64,000 nucleotides of DNA from Chryseobacterium sp. G0186 (GCF_003815675.1 NZ_CP033918.1:2232001-2296000), one strand, 5' to 3'; shown: positions 25,050-34,625, counted from the first letter of the stretch. Numbers and translations are program-made. Notes: generated by a model not told the origin, from the letters alone.

Positions 25050-26582
25050 ATGTTCAACACAAAGACATCTTTCTTCCTACTATTGGTTAGTATGTGTTTC
25101 TTCTCTGCGAAAGCACAGGACAGCATCAGCCTTTTAAAAAAAATAGGTAACCAGTACGATACGGAAAGGGATTTTAAAAATAATTTTTTCTATAACCCGG
25201 CTTCAATGTCGGGTTATAGTTCTTCTTCGTTTTCGGAGTTTACCGTTGGATATCATTCCAATGATAAAAAGATCTACCGTCAGCAATTAGGAAATGGAGA
25301 CAAGGGACTAACTGTGGAAGCAAAGTCTTTTCAAAAGCTAAAACCCAACCGCTATGTCTGGGGACAAGCAAGCTACCAGAACCTGAAAACAGGACTAGTT
25401 CAATGGAACGAATCATTAGATTACGACCGTGTAGCTCCGTACATTACTACTGATTCTGCAGGAGGAAAATTAAATATTGAACGCTACCAGTTCTCCGGAG
25501 GATATCTACAGAAATGGAATCGATGGACTGCAGCTGGTGAAGTAAGTTATCTTGCTCAGATGGGATTTCGTGCCAAAGATCCGAGACTAAAAAGTACAAC
25601 CTCTGATCTACGCATCAAAGCTGGATTGAACTACAATATTTTCAGAGAATATGAGATAGGCGTATTCGGTGAATTCAACAAGTATTCCCAAAATAGCTCT
25701 CTCACTTTCCAGAGTTTATTGGGAAGACCTTATGTTTATCAGATGACCGGTTTTGGGTTTTCAAATTATCTTTTTAACGGAAGCGCCAATCCCAATACTA
25801 CTTTTGAAGAGTTTTCCTACAAAGGAGGTGTACAGATTGCCAACAAACAAGGTAAAGATTTTTATCTTCAGGCTGTCTGGGGAAAATCAAATAATATTAA
25901 AAGCTATGTAAACAGCCCATCTTCAAATTTATTTTATGACCTTTCTGATCTGGAAAATAAGACTATTGAAGTGGAAGGGGCAAAATTCCTCAGCATCAAT
26001 GAGAAAAACCGAATCGGACTTTTGGCCAACTTTACCTCTTCTGTAAAAACAGGTTCTGAATATGGCTACTCATTGAATACATCAAGTTTAACTCAGATTT
26101 TTAAAAGAAAATCATACCGTAAGGAAGACCATATCACTGCCGTAAAAGGGTTTTATCAATATCATCAGGAAAAATTCTCCATCACGGCTACCCCATTCTT
26201 TGCCTATGAAGAGATCAAGGAAAGAAGATTGTATCCAAATTCAGGGCAAAAATTTGTGTATTCCTATTTTGGAATCAATGCAGATTATAAGCAACAGATC
26301 AAAGAAAACCAAGTACTGACGGTACAACCTTATTTCTCAAAAAGAATCGTTAATAAAACCATTTATGCCTTAACTACTGTAGGAAATACAGCTGTAGATG
26401 CATGGATTCTTGAGGATTATAATTTCCAGGCCAGTGATATTACCACCTTGGGGGCTTCTGTAAGATATGACTTTAAACTGGAAAAACTTCCCGCATTCTT
26501 TGTAGGTGCGCAATATCAGTCACAAAATATTCAGAAAAAAAACAATAATTTTATATGTGTAAGGATAGGGATAACGTTTTAG
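25050..26582 (+). CDS. DUF6850-family outer-membrane beta-barrel protein
   Basis: The 510-residue protein has a signal peptide (ending SAKAQ) and a body dominated by amphipathic strands with many aromatic residues, ending FICVRIGITF with a terminal Phe, as in outer-membrane barrels. I recognise it as a DUF6850-type barrel. It follows the DUF4876 gene by 27 bases and precedes the peroxidase by 2 bases. No function is known; it could be a second channel or a docking barrel of the same uptake system. Confidence 0.78.
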   Translation: MFNTKTSFFLLLVSMCFFSAKAQDSISLLKKIGNQYDTERDFKNNFFYNPASMSGYSSSSFSEFTVGYHSNDKKIYRQQLGNGDKGLTVEAKSFQKLKPNRYVWGQASYQNLKTGLVQWNESLDYDRVAPYITTDSAGGKLNIERYQFSGGYLQKWNRWTAAGEVSYLAQMGFRAKDPRLKSTTSDLRIKAGLNYNIFREYEIGVFGEFNKYSQNSSLTFQSLLGRPYVYQMTGFGFSNYLFNGSANPNTTFEEFSYKGGVQIANKQGKDFYLQAVWGKSNNIKSYVNSPSSNLFYDLSDLENKTIEVEGAKFLSINEKNRIGLLANFTSSVKTGSEYGYSLNTSSLTQIFKRKSYRKEDHITAVKGFYQYHQEKFSITATPFFAYEEIKERRLYPNSGQKFVYSYFGINADYKQQIKENQVLTVQPYFSKRIVNKTIYALTTVGNTAVDAWILEDYNFQASDITTLGASVRYDFKLEKLPAFFVGAQYQSQNIQKKNNNFICVRIGITF

Positions 26583-26584
26583 AC

Positions 26585-27733
26585 ATGAAAAAACTAATAT
26601 ATTGGGGATTGGGAGGAGCTGCAATGCTTTTATTAAGTTTCACCCCTAAGGTAAACCAGGATTTACTGGAGCTTCAGGATCCCACCATTGAAGATATTGT
26701 AAAAAGTTATAAAAAAGCAATATCAGAATGGCCAAAACCAGATATTGATTATGGTGTAAAATGGAAGGAATTTTCTCCTATTAAAACAGATTCTACTTTT
26801 TTTGCAGATCAGGATAAGCCCAATGTTATTCTAGGAAAAACACTTTTTTTTGATCCCAAATTATCCAAATCCAATCAAATCTCATGCAGTTCATGCCACG
26901 ATCCTGAAATGGGTTGGTCAGACCGAAGACATGTAGCCTTAGGCAACAATCACCTGCAAGGAAACAGAAATACAATATCTCTTTACAATATTGCAGAAAG
27001 ACAGCTGTTCTTCTGGGACGGAAGAGCCAAGACCCTAGAGGAGCAGGCAGCCGGTCCTTTGGGTGCCCATCATGAAATGGCGATGGATGTAAATACCCTA
27101 CCTGCAAAAATCCAGGCGTTAAAAGGATACAAACCTCTATTCAGGAATGCCTTTGGTGATGAAAAGGTAACCTATGAAAGAATTGTAAAAGCCATAGCAG
27201 ATTTTCAGAAAACGATTAAAAGCCAGCCAAGCCGCTTTGATAAATTTATGGAAGGGAAATACACTGCTCTTTCTGATGAAGAGATCTATGGAATGCATAT
27301 TTTCCGAACCAAGGCAAGATGTATGAACTGCCACAGCGGTCAGTATCTTACAGACGAATCCTTCCATAATATAGGATTAACCTACTATAAAAGGAAATAC
27401 GAAGATCTGGGGTTATATCATATTACTAAAAATGCTGAAGATGTGGGTAAATTCAAGACTCCTCAATTAAGAGACCTGATGCTTACCCAGCCCTGGATGC
27501 ATAATGGATTGTTTAATGAGCTTGAAGGCGTTGTGAATATGTACAACAGCGGAATGCATATGATAGATCCGTCTCCTGAAACAAAACAAAAGGATCCTCT
27601 TTATCCTGTAACCGATCCTTTACTGAAGCCTTTAAAACTAACAAAGGAAGAAAAAAAAGCATTGGTATCCTTTCTGGAAGCGCTGTCAGGAACAAAATAT
27701 AAAATGAGACGACCGGAATTCCCTGTGGAGTAA
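26585..27733 (+). CDS. Di-haem cytochrome c peroxidase / MauG-family protein
   Basis: ATG 26585 is chosen since it starts a signal-like N-terminus (MKKLIYWGLGGAAMLLL); upstream codons lie in the preceding gene. The 382-residue periplasmic protein has two c-type haem motifs, CSSCH (Cys101-His105) and CMNCH (Cys246-His250). It also has the family motif FFWDGRAKTLEEQAAGP between them and KFKTPQLRDLMLTQPWMHNG after the second. Members either reduce H2O2 or, like MauG and MbnH, oxidise residues of a partner protein. As the last gene of a receptor-lipoprotein-barrel operon it is unlikely to be a plain detoxifying enzyme (inference). Confidence 0.92.
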   Translation: MKKLIYWGLGGAAMLLLSFTPKVNQDLLELQDPTIEDIVKSYKKAISEWPKPDIDYGVKWKEFSPIKTDSTFFADQDKPNVILGKTLFFDPKLSKSNQISCSSCHDPEMGWSDRRHVALGNNHLQGNRNTISLYNIAERQLFFWDGRAKTLEEQAAGPLGAHHEMAMDVNTLPAKIQALKGYKPLFRNAFGDEKVTYERIVKAIADFQKTIKSQPSRFDKFMEGKYTALSDEEIYGMHIFRTKARCMNCHSGQYLTDESFHNIGLTYYKRKYEDLGLYHITKNAEDVGKFKTPQLRDLMLTQPWMHNGLFNELEGVVNMYNSGMHMIDPSPETKQKDPLYPVTDPLLKPLKLTKEEKKALVSFLEALSGTKYKMRRPEFPVE

Positions 27734-27747
27734 AAACGGTTGAAATG

Positions 27748-27782
27748 CATAAAAAGTCTGGTATAATGCCGGATTTTTTTCG
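27748..27782 (+). terminator. Probable terminator of the receptor/peroxidase operon
   Basis: Imperfect stem AAAAAGTCTGG/CCGGATTTTT with a short loop and a T run, 15 bases after the peroxidase stop. Confidence 0.5.
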
Positions 27783-27891
27783 TTGATAGAAATATTTACC
27801 TCTATAAAACCAGCCTCTACAATCTTTTATATGAACGGATCTTTTCTTTCCCAATAAAAAACATTATTTTCGTTAGGAAATAACGCACAAT

Positions 27892-28695
27892 ATGAAAATA
27901 GCTATTCTGGGAGCCGGAAATATGGGACTTTCCTTTTCAAAATCATTTTTAAAGTATGAACTGATCAAGCCGGAAAATCTACATCTGATCATTCGGAATC
28001 CATCCAAAATCTCCAAAATAGCGGAAGAATTTCCCAAATCTAAGGTTTCAACATTTGAAGAAGTAAAGGAACTGAATGCAGATCTTATCATTATTGCTGT
28101 AAAACCACAGGATTTTCAGACTCTGGTTCAAAATATACAGTTTACCCTGAAAGAAAACCAGATGCTTTTATCCATCATGGCTGGGATCAATATTGAGAAA
28201 ATTCAGAAATCCATGAACCACCCTCTTGTGGTAAGAGCGATGCCCAATTCTCCTACCCTGCTAGGAATGGGAATTACAGGTTATACTGCTGCAGAAGGCA
28301 TTTCATTCAGCCAGCTTATCAATATTGAAAGGCTATTGAACAGCACCGGAAGATCCGTTTATCTGGAGAATGAAGATCTTTTGGATGGGGTTACTGCTCT
28401 TTCCGGAAGTGGGCCGGCCTATTTTTATTACATCATTGATGCCATGATCAAGGCGGGCGTTGAAATGGGAATTGAAGAAAACCTTTCCAAGCTTTTTGTA
28501 AAGCAAACCATGCTGGGTGCTTATCATTTAATCAATAATTCTGAAAAAAGCCTTGAAGAGCTCATTAAGGATGTAGCTTCCAAGGGCGGAACTACAGAAG
28601 CAGCCTTAAAAACATTTGAAGAAAACAGTTTCAAGGAAATTTTAACACAGGGAATTCTAAATGCCGAAAAACGGGCTAAAGAACTCAATAGCTAA
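27892..28695 (+). CDS. proC: Pyrroline-5-carboxylate reductase (ProC)
   Basis: ProC reduces 1-pyrroline-5-carboxylate to proline with NAD(P)H, the last step of proline synthesis in the cytoplasm. The 267-residue protein has an N-terminal Rossmann fold (MKIAILGAGNMGLSFSKSFL), MAGINIEKIQKSM, VRAMPNSPTLLGMGITGY, and the C-terminal dimerisation domain with the signature LSGSGPAYFYYIIDAM and VASKGGTTEAALKTFEE. It is a single gene; its 3' end overlaps the converging VanZ-like gene by 11 bases. Confidence 0.96.
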   Translation: MKIAILGAGNMGLSFSKSFLKYELIKPENLHLIIRNPSKISKIAEEFPKSKVSTFEEVKELNADLIIIAVKPQDFQTLVQNIQFTLKENQMLLSIMAGINIEKIQKSMNHPLVVRAMPNSPTLLGMGITGYTAAEGISFSQLINIERLLNSTGRSVYLENEDLLDGVTALSGSGPAYFYYIIDAMIKAGVEMGIEENLSKLFVKQTMLGAYHLINNSEKSLEELIKDVASKGGTTEAALKTFEENSFKEILTQGILNAEKRAKELNS

Positions 28696-29098
28696 ACCTT
28701 TTTTCAATAAACCGACAAAGAATCCATCCTAAGTATACTCCCAAGGTATTTAGGAGGATATCGTCTACCTCAAATATTCCCATTCTTGTAAAATACTGAA
28801 GAGCTTCTACAATGGTAATTGCTGAAACAAACGTGAAAATTAATGTTTTCAGGTCTCTTAGCCTTGTGAAAACCCAACCCAAAAAGCCAAAAGGGATAAA
28901 CATCACAATATTTCCAATAACAATCATCACAATATCTTTCCAGGACATGGCTCCCCGGATGAATTTGATGGTGGAAAAGACAGGTTCTACAGTAATCAGG
29001 TTATCTTCGTACTGAAATCTGCCCATTCCCAGAAACATCAGGTAGAGCAAAAACAGTGTATAAGGAATAATAATGATTTTATAAATTTTCTTTAACAT
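28685..29098 (-). CDS. VanZ-like membrane protein
   Basis: The 137-residue protein has four predicted transmembrane helices and the VanZ-type pattern IGNIVMFIPFGFLGWVF, then VEALQYFTRMGIFEVDDILLN and a closing LGVYLGW. VanZ-like proteins are widespread and mostly of unknown role; teicoplanin resistance is established only for VanZ itself. It is transcribed toward proC with an 11-base tail-to-tail overlap. Confidence 0.85.
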   Translation of the reverse strand: MLKKIYKIIIIPYTLFLLYLMFLGMGRFQYEDNLITVEPVFSTIKFIRGAMSWKDIVMIVIGNIVMFIPFGFLGWVFTRLRDLKTLIFTFVSAITIVEALQYFTRMGIFEVDDILLNTLGVYLGWILCRFIEKRFSY

Positions 29099-29153
29099 CA
29101 GGTGCTAATATATTCATTTCAAAAACATTAAATTTGTATGTTAAAATAATTTA

Positions 29154-30794
29154 ATGAAATACGTTCTACTTACACTTATTTCAGCAATGCTGCTGTCGGT
29201 TTCATGGCCAACTTATGGAGTTCCGTTTTTTATATTTTTTGCACTGGTTCCTCTTCTGATGATGGAACATGGAATTTCAAAATTTTCAGATTATAAAAGA
29301 AAAGGCTGGATGATCTTCGGACTCTCCTACCTCTGTTTTGTTATCTGGAATATTGTAACTACAGGTTGGTTGTATGGCTCTAAAAACCCTGATGGAAGCC
29401 ACTCTATGATGGCTGTTGTATTTCCGGTTCTGGTAAATTCTCTTTTATATTCATTGGTATTTCAATGTTATCATTGGTATAAAAATGCTCAGGGAACATA
29501 CTGGGGACTTGGATTTTTTATTGCCATCTGGATGAGCTTTGAAAAATTTCACATGGGATGGGAACTTACCTGGCCTTGGCTAAATCTGGGAAATGTATTT
29601 TCAGATTATCCCAAACTGATTCAATGGTATGATACCCTGGGAGCAACTGGTGGAAGTTTCTGGATCCTGCTGATTAATGTTTTAATTTTCTATACAGTAA
29701 GAACCTGGGAAGCGGGCAGAAAGAAAAAAGACCTGATTAGAAACTCGTCTATTGTAGCTGCTCTGATTGCCGTTCCAATGGTAATCTCCATCATGAAGTA
29801 TAACGGTTTTAATGAGAAACCATCCGGACAGGTGAATGTATTGATGCTGCAACCTGATCTTGATCCTTATGCTGAAAAATATTCAAAGGACAGCCTGACG
29901 ATTGAACAGGACCTACTCAACCTTGCTGAAAAGAATTCAACTACAAAAATTGATTATTACATAGCTCCGGAAACAGCACTTCCGGGAAAAGGATCCATTT
30001 CTGAAACCGCTTTTGAAAAGAGTTTACTTTTAAACAATATCAAAGACTTTTTGGCTAAGCATCCTGGATCTGTTTTCGCAACGGGAATTTCTTCACATCG
30101 TTTTTTCTTTGATCCCGTAACAGTACCTAATGAGGCTTATCCGATCAATTCAGGGGTTTGGGTAGCGAGCTATAATACAGCCATTCAACTTGCTCCTCAA
30201 CAAAAAGTACAGGTATATCACAAAGGAAAGCTGGTTCCGGGGGTTGAAATTTTCCCTTACATGAGTGTTCTTAAACCTATTCTTGGAGACGCAATGCTCA
30301 ACCTGGGAGGTACGGTTGCCTCTCTGGGAACAGATAAAGAAAGAATCGCCTTTTCCAATCCATACAATAAAGGCAGGATTGCTCCTATCATATGCTATGA
30401 AAGTATTTATGGTGAATTTGTTACAGACTATGTAAAGAAAGGAGCCAACTTTTTGGGTATTATGACTAATGATTCCTGGTGGGGAGTTACGGAGGGACAT
30501 AAACAGCTTTTATCCTACGCAAAATTAAGAGCTATTGAAACCCGAAGAGAAATTGCCCGTGCTGCCAACAGTGGAATCTCAGCGCATATCAATGCAAAAG
30601 GAGAAGTGGTAGCTGATACATTCTATGGAGACCAGACCACCTTATTTGCCAAGGTAAATCTTTATGAAAACATGACTTTCTATACAAGAGCCGGAGATCT
30701 TCTTTCAAGATTTTCAATCTTTGCTTTAGGATTTTTACTGTTTTATTTTCTGATTAAATGGTTCCAGGCAAAGGCAAAGACAAAGAAAGCATAG
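29154..30794 (+). CDS. lnt: Apolipoprotein N-acyltransferase (Lnt)
   Basis: Lnt adds the third acyl chain to the N-terminal Cys of lipoproteins in the inner membrane. The 546-residue protein has about seven N-terminal transmembrane helices and a nitrilase-like periplasmic domain from ~225. The catalytic triad is visible: Glu273 in IAPETALPG, Lys357 in YHKGKLVPGVE and Cys414 in IICYESIYGEF. A final helix (FALGFLLFYFLIKWF) and a Lys-rich tail end the protein. A TAAATTTG at 29129-29136 fits a -7 element. The last ~25 bases of the gene recur, mutated, in every unit of the tandem repeat downstream. Confidence 0.95.
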   Translation: MKYVLLTLISAMLLSVSWPTYGVPFFIFFALVPLLMMEHGISKFSDYKRKGWMIFGLSYLCFVIWNIVTTGWLYGSKNPDGSHSMMAVVFPVLVNSLLYSLVFQCYHWYKNAQGTYWGLGFFIAIWMSFEKFHMGWELTWPWLNLGNVFSDYPKLIQWYDTLGATGGSFWILLINVLIFYTVRTWEAGRKKKDLIRNSSIVAALIAVPMVISIMKYNGFNEKPSGQVNVLMLQPDLDPYAEKYSKDSLTIEQDLLNLAEKNSTTKIDYYIAPETALPGKGSISETAFEKSLLLNNIKDFLAKHPGSVFATGISSHRFFFDPVTVPNEAYPINSGVWVASYNTAIQLAPQQKVQVYHKGKLVPGVEIFPYMSVLKPILGDAMLNLGGTVASLGTDKERIAFSNPYNKGRIAPIICYESIYGEFVTDYVKKGANFLGIMTNDSWWGVTEGHKQLLSYAKLRAIETRREIARAANSGISAHINAKGEVVADTFYGDQTTLFAKVNLYENMTFYTRAGDLLSRFSIFALGFLLFYFLIKWFQAKAKTKKA

Positions 30795-31895
30795 CATTTA
30801 AATAACTACAAGGATCTGCGTAATCCGTGAGATCTGCGAGAAAAATATAAGCTCTCGCGGATTGAGCAGATAACGCAGATTTTTTTTTAACCTTAATCCT
30901 AATCTCCATACGAATAAACATAAGAACCTGTATAGTCTGTGAGACCTGTGAAAGAATATAAAACTCTCACTGATTAAGGCAAAAACAAAAAAGCATCACG
31001 TTTAAATAACTACAAGAATCTGCGTAATCCGTGAGATCTGCGAGAAAAATATAAGCTCTCGCGGATTGAGCAGATAACGCAGATTTTTTTTTAACCTTAA
31101 TCCTAATCTCCATACGAATAAACATAAGAACCTGTATAGTCTGTGAGACCTGTGAAAGAATATAAAACTCTCACTGATTAAGGCAAAAACAAAAAAGCAT
31201 CACGTTTAAATAACTACAAGAATCTGCGTAATCCGTGAGATCTGCGAGAAAAATATAAGCTCTCGCGGATTGAGCAGATAACGCAGATTTTTTTTTAACC
31301 TTAATCCTAATCTCCATACGAATAAACATAAGAACCTGTATAGTCTGTGAGACCTGTGAAAGAATATAAAACTCTCACTGATTAAGGCAAAAACAAAAAA
31401 GCATCACATTTAAATAACTACAAGAATCTGCGTAATCCGTGAGATCTGCGAGAAAATATAAACTCTCGCGGATTGAGCAGATAACGCAGATTTTTTTTTA
31501 ACCTTAATCCTAATCACCATACGAATAAACATAAGAACCTGTATAGTCTGTGAGACCTGTGAAAGAATATAAAACTCTCACTGATTAAGGCAAAAACAAA
31601 AAAGCATCACGTTTAAATAACTACAAGAATCTGCGTAATCCGTAAGATCTGCGAGAAAATATAAACTCTCGCGGATTGAGCAGATAACGCAGATTTTTTT
31701 TTAACCTTAAACCTAATCTTCATACGAATAAACATACGAACCTTCGGAATCCGTGAGATCTACAAGAAAATATAAACTCTCGCAGATTGAGCAGATAACG
31801 CAGATTTTTTTTAACCTTAATCCTAATCTCCATACGAACAAGTAGAAGAATCTATGATATCTGTGAGAAAATATAAAACTCTCACTGACTAAGCT
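30794..31895. repeat. Array of ~204-bp tandem repeats behind lnt
   Basis: Five units start with aataactacaag at 30801, 31005, 31209, 31413 and 31616 (period 204, 204, 204, 203); degenerate partial units follow to ~31895. Each unit holds an imperfect palindrome (AATCTGCGT...CTGCGAGA / TCTCGC...ACGCAGATT, 22 of 29 arm positions paired) with a T8-T9 run. A related, weaker palindrome (CTGTATAGTCTGTGAGACCT...ACTCTCACTGATTAAGGC) follows. Each later unit boundary, ggcaaaaacaaaaaagcat, resembles the last codons of lnt plus its stop, so the duplicated segment began inside lnt. No unique spacers and no coding frame are seen. The array fills the 1.2-kb gap. Confidence 0.92.
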
Positions 31896-31954
31896 GAGGA
31901 CCCCATCTTACCCAAACTAAAAACCTAGTTTATAAATTATCATACCTATATAAA

Positions 31955-31990
31955 AAAAGAAAAGCCAGCTGGACGTCTGGCTTTTCTCAT
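31955..31990 (-). terminator. Terminator of the FG-GAP T9SS gene
   Basis: Perfect stem AGAAAAGCCAG/CTGGCTTTTCT with T run on the minus strand, 18 bases beyond the stop at 32006. Confidence 0.85.
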
Positions 31991-32005
31991 GATAGAATGA
32001 TTCAG

Positions 32006-33724
32006 TTATTTAACGGTGAGTTTTTTAGTGGTTATTTGGTTTTTTATTTTCAGTTTTAATAGATACACTCCTTTTGGTAAATGAGAGACGTCAATAGATT
32101 GATCTCTATTTAAAATAACATTCAATTTTCTTCCCTCCATTGAATATACTTCAGCTTCCGAAACCTTTTCTCCCTTGATGTACACCTTATCAGAAGTAGG
32201 GTTAGGATAAACTACAAGCTGATTTTCAATATTGGTATTGTTTTCTCGGGTTGACAATGTTCCCAGTGTGGAAGCTTCAGAATACACCTGAGAAGCATCA
32301 ATGGATTTTACACTCCAATATACATTCTGAATGGACGGATCCAGATCCAAGAACCATGACGGTGTTGTTACAATATATTTAGCAATATCCTGTCCGCCAA
32401 GGGTAGATCCTACCTTAATTTCATAGCGTAGGGCATTAACAGGTGTTTTATCATCAGTAGCACCACTCCATGTAAAATTGAATCGGTTACCCGTTTTTGT
32501 CATATTAAGGTTAGTAGGGGCTGTGGGTTTTGCGTTCGTTGTGGTAGAATTATTTTTAAAGACTTTTGTTAACGATGGATAGCCTGAAGTTGACCAATCA
32601 AATCCACCCAATAATACATCTAACTGATTGTCGTTATTAAAATCAAATAACTTGATCATTCCGGAACCTCCTAAATGATGCATCCCTGTTATCGTTCCGT
32701 CTGTAAATGACTGACTGGAAGGAGTATATAAATACGTTTTCACAGTGGAAACAAAATTGATATCACCGGAAATGATGAAGTCATAATATCCGTCATTATT
32801 TAAATCTCCAACGCTTAATGAGGCATCCGAAATACCAGAAGCATCCAGCAGCTGGGTAGTTAATGTACCCGTTCCATCATTCATTAAAACAGCAAGATAG
32901 GCATCATCATTAGCATCTTTACCCACCACTACAATATCCTGAAAACCGTCAGCATTAAAATCTGCAACCTCAAGTTTAGCCGTTGCTAAAGAATCAAGAG
33001 CCTGTGTATTAACCAAGGTTCCTCCTTGATTCATGTATACCTTAGATACCGGATCACCATTAATATCTGATCCAAAAATAACAAGATCCAGAAGATGATC
33101 ATTGTTCAGATCTACCACCTTAAAACTTCCGTTCTGAGTTCCATCAACCCAATTTTCCGTCATTTCAAAGCCGGATCCTGTATTTCGGTAAAAATCCAAT
33201 GTATTTTGGAAATCACCACTGCCATGGGCAAATTGAGTTCCATTGATTGCATAATCCTGTTTTCCATCATGATTAAAATCAAACACTTCCATACTACCAT
33301 AGATTTTCCCGGCCAGTTCATCTTCCCTTACGAAACCTACCCCTGTATTCTTAAATCGATAGTGCTTATAATTCACAATGTCCATATAGCTAAGCCCTGT
33401 AGAAATAATATCCATCAACCCGTCATTATTATAGTCGATAAATTTTATGTCTCCCAGATGCGTCACATCTCCTCCAAGATCGGTATAAGGCTGCAAGGTA
33501 GTTCCATTGTTCTGATAAACTTCATTAAAGGTTGCATCAGACATTCCGTCCCCATCAGAATCTATGGCTCCATTCACTACGATATCCAGAGTGCCGTTGT
33601 TGTCTACATCTGCAATATCAGCAGCTGAAAAATAAAAATTATTCATCCCGGTCTGCACCTCAGTAAAGCTTTGAGCAGCAATACTAATAGGAAGCATAGA
33701 CAATAGAATATAAATTCCCTTCAT
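32006..33724 (-). CDS. T9SS-secreted FG-GAP/VCBS-repeat protein
   Basis: ATG 33724 is chosen because it starts a signal peptide (MKGIYILLSMLPISIAAQ). The 572-residue protein is a series of FG-GAP/VCBS-like repeats (e.g. DIADVDNNGTLDIVVNG, FIDYNNDGLMDIISTG, VADFNADGFQDIVVVG, LFDFNNDNQLDVLLGG) with Asp-rich calcium-binding loops, probably a seven-bladed propeller. A fibronectin-III-like domain (~410-490) and a type A T9SS sorting domain (VVYPNPTSDKVYI ... LPKGVYLLKLKI) follow. It is expected at the cell surface or in the medium; ligand or substrate unknown. A TATCTTTG on the minus strand at 33752-33759 fits a -7 element. Confidence 0.9.
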   Translation of the reverse strand: MKGIYILLSMLPISIAAQSFTEVQTGMNNFYFSAADIADVDNNGTLDIVVNGAIDSDGDGMSDATFNEVYQNNGTTLQPYTDLGGDVTHLGDIKFIDYNNDGLMDIISTGLSYMDIVNYKHYRFKNTGVGFVREDELAGKIYGSMEVFDFNHDGKQDYAINGTQFAHGSGDFQNTLDFYRNTGSGFEMTENWVDGTQNGSFKVVDLNNDHLLDLVIFGSDINGDPVSKVYMNQGGTLVNTQALDSLATAKLEVADFNADGFQDIVVVGKDANDDAYLAVLMNDGTGTLTTQLLDASGISDASLSVGDLNNDGYYDFIISGDINFVSTVKTYLYTPSSQSFTDGTITGMHHLGGSGMIKLFDFNNDNQLDVLLGGFDWSTSGYPSLTKVFKNNSTTTNAKPTAPTNLNMTKTGNRFNFTWSGATDDKTPVNALRYEIKVGSTLGGQDIAKYIVTTPSWFLDLDPSIQNVYWSVKSIDASQVYSEASTLGTLSTRENNTNIENQLVVYPNPTSDKVYIKGEKVSEAEVYSMEGRKLNVILNRDQSIDVSHLPKGVYLLKLKIKNQITTKKLTVK

Positions 33725-33899
33725 ATTGTTTTTATTTAGATTAATTAAAAACAAAGATAGAATATTAAATTTTCCCTTTAAAAAAAACGCTGTATGAAAT
33801 ATATCAGCACTGATTATCTGCTATATCCCAGAAATTCGGATATTTTAAAAAATCAATATTATTAATCAGTTACTTATTTACAAATATTTTCCAAAAGAT

Positions 33900-33930
33900 T
33901 TGTCTATCTAAAAAAATCTTCGTTATTTTG
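33900..33930 (+). promoter_or_regulatory. Candidate rpmB promoter
   Basis: TTG at 33900-33902 and TATTTTG at 33924-33930 (one base shorter than the TAnnTTTG consensus) are 21 bases apart, 36 bases before the rpmB start. Confidence 0.5.
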
Positions 33931-33966
33931 CACTCTCAAATATTATACAAATAAGAACATCGAGAT

Positions 33967-34209
33967 ATGTCAAGAATTTGCCAAATAACAGGAAAGCGTG
34001 CAATGGTTGGTAACAACGTTTCTCACGCTAATAACAAAACGAAGCGTCGTTTTGAAATTAACTTACTAGAGAAGAAATTTTACCTTCCAGAGCAAGATAA
34101 GCACGTTACACTGAAAGTATCAGCTCATGGATTGAGAGTGATTAACAAGATTGGAATCGAGGAAGCTATTGAAAGAGCTACTAGAAACGGATTGATTAAA
34201 AAGAATTAA
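33967..34209 (+). CDS. rpmB: Large ribosomal subunit protein bL28
   Basis: This 80-residue ribosomal protein begins [20 protein letters not shown], the bL28 N-terminus. It has a single Cys and no CxxC, so it is a zinc-free form. It is the first gene of the rpmB-rpmG-DUF4295 operon and is followed 6 bases later by rpmG. Confidence 0.97.
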   Translation: MSRICQITGKRAMVGNNVSHANNKTKRRFEINLLEKKFYLPEQDKHVTLKVSAHGLRVINKIGIEEAIERATRNGLIKKN

Positions 34210-34215
34210 TAAATC

Positions 34216-34398
34216 ATGGCAAAAAAAGGAAATAGAGTTCAAGTAATCCTTGAATGTACAGAGCACAAAGAAAGTGGTATGCCAGGAATGTCTAGATACA
34301 TTTCTACTAAAAATAAAAAGAACACTACAGAGAGATTGGAATTGAAAAAATACAATCCTGTTCTTAAGAGATCTACCCTTCACAAAGAAATCAAGTAA
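34216..34398 (+). CDS. rpmG: Large ribosomal subunit protein bL33
   Basis: This 60-residue ribosomal protein shows [14 protein letters not shown], then [20 protein letters not shown] and [12 protein letters not shown]. Only one Cys is present, so this is the zinc-independent form. It lies between bL28 and the DUF4295 gene. Confidence 0.97.
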   Translation: MAKKGNRVQVILECTEHKESGMPGMSRYISTKNKKNTTERLELKKYNPVLKRSTLHKEIK

Positions 34399-34418
34399 TT
34401 TATAAATAATAATTTACC

Positions 34419-34571
34419 ATGGCAAAGAAAGTAGTAGCAACCCTACAAAGCGGTCAGTCTAAAAAGATGACTAAAGTGGTGAAAATGGTTAAGTCTTCTA
34501 AATCAGGAGCTTACGTTTTCGAAGAAAAAGTAATGAATGCTGATGAAGTAGATGGTTATTTGAAGAAATAA
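34419..34571 (+). CDS. DUF4295 small basic protein
   Basis: A 50-codon frame runs from ATG 34419 to TAA 34571. The product starts MAKKVVATLQSGQSKKMTKV, is rich in Lys and ends DEVDGYLKK. I recognise it as the DUF4295 family, found behind rpmB-rpmG in Bacteroidota; a ribosome-associated role is inferred from this context. A terminator follows, so it ends the operon. Confidence 0.88.
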   Translation: MAKKVVATLQSGQSKKMTKVVKMVKSSKSGAYVFEEKVMNADEVDGYLKK

Positions 34572-34590
34572 TTAATACTTTGTTTACAAT

Positions 34591-34625
34591 ATAAAAAACT
34601 ACTCATATTTTGGGTAGTTTTTTTG
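34591..34625 (+). terminator. Terminator of the rpmB-rpmG-DUF4295 operon
   Basis: Stem AAAACTACTC/GGGTAGTTTT (one G-T pair) with a long T run. It separates the ribosomal genes from the RidA-ftsY pair. Confidence 0.85.

Noticed and set aside
30794..31895. Repeat array as CRISPR
   Set aside because: Units are ~204 bp, nearly identical throughout, with no short repeat/unique spacer alternation and no cas genes nearby.
33095..33628. 177-codon plus-strand frame opposite the FG-GAP gene
   Set aside because: It is the antisense shadow of the repeated, codon-biased FG-GAP coding sequence, without start signals or recognisable domain.
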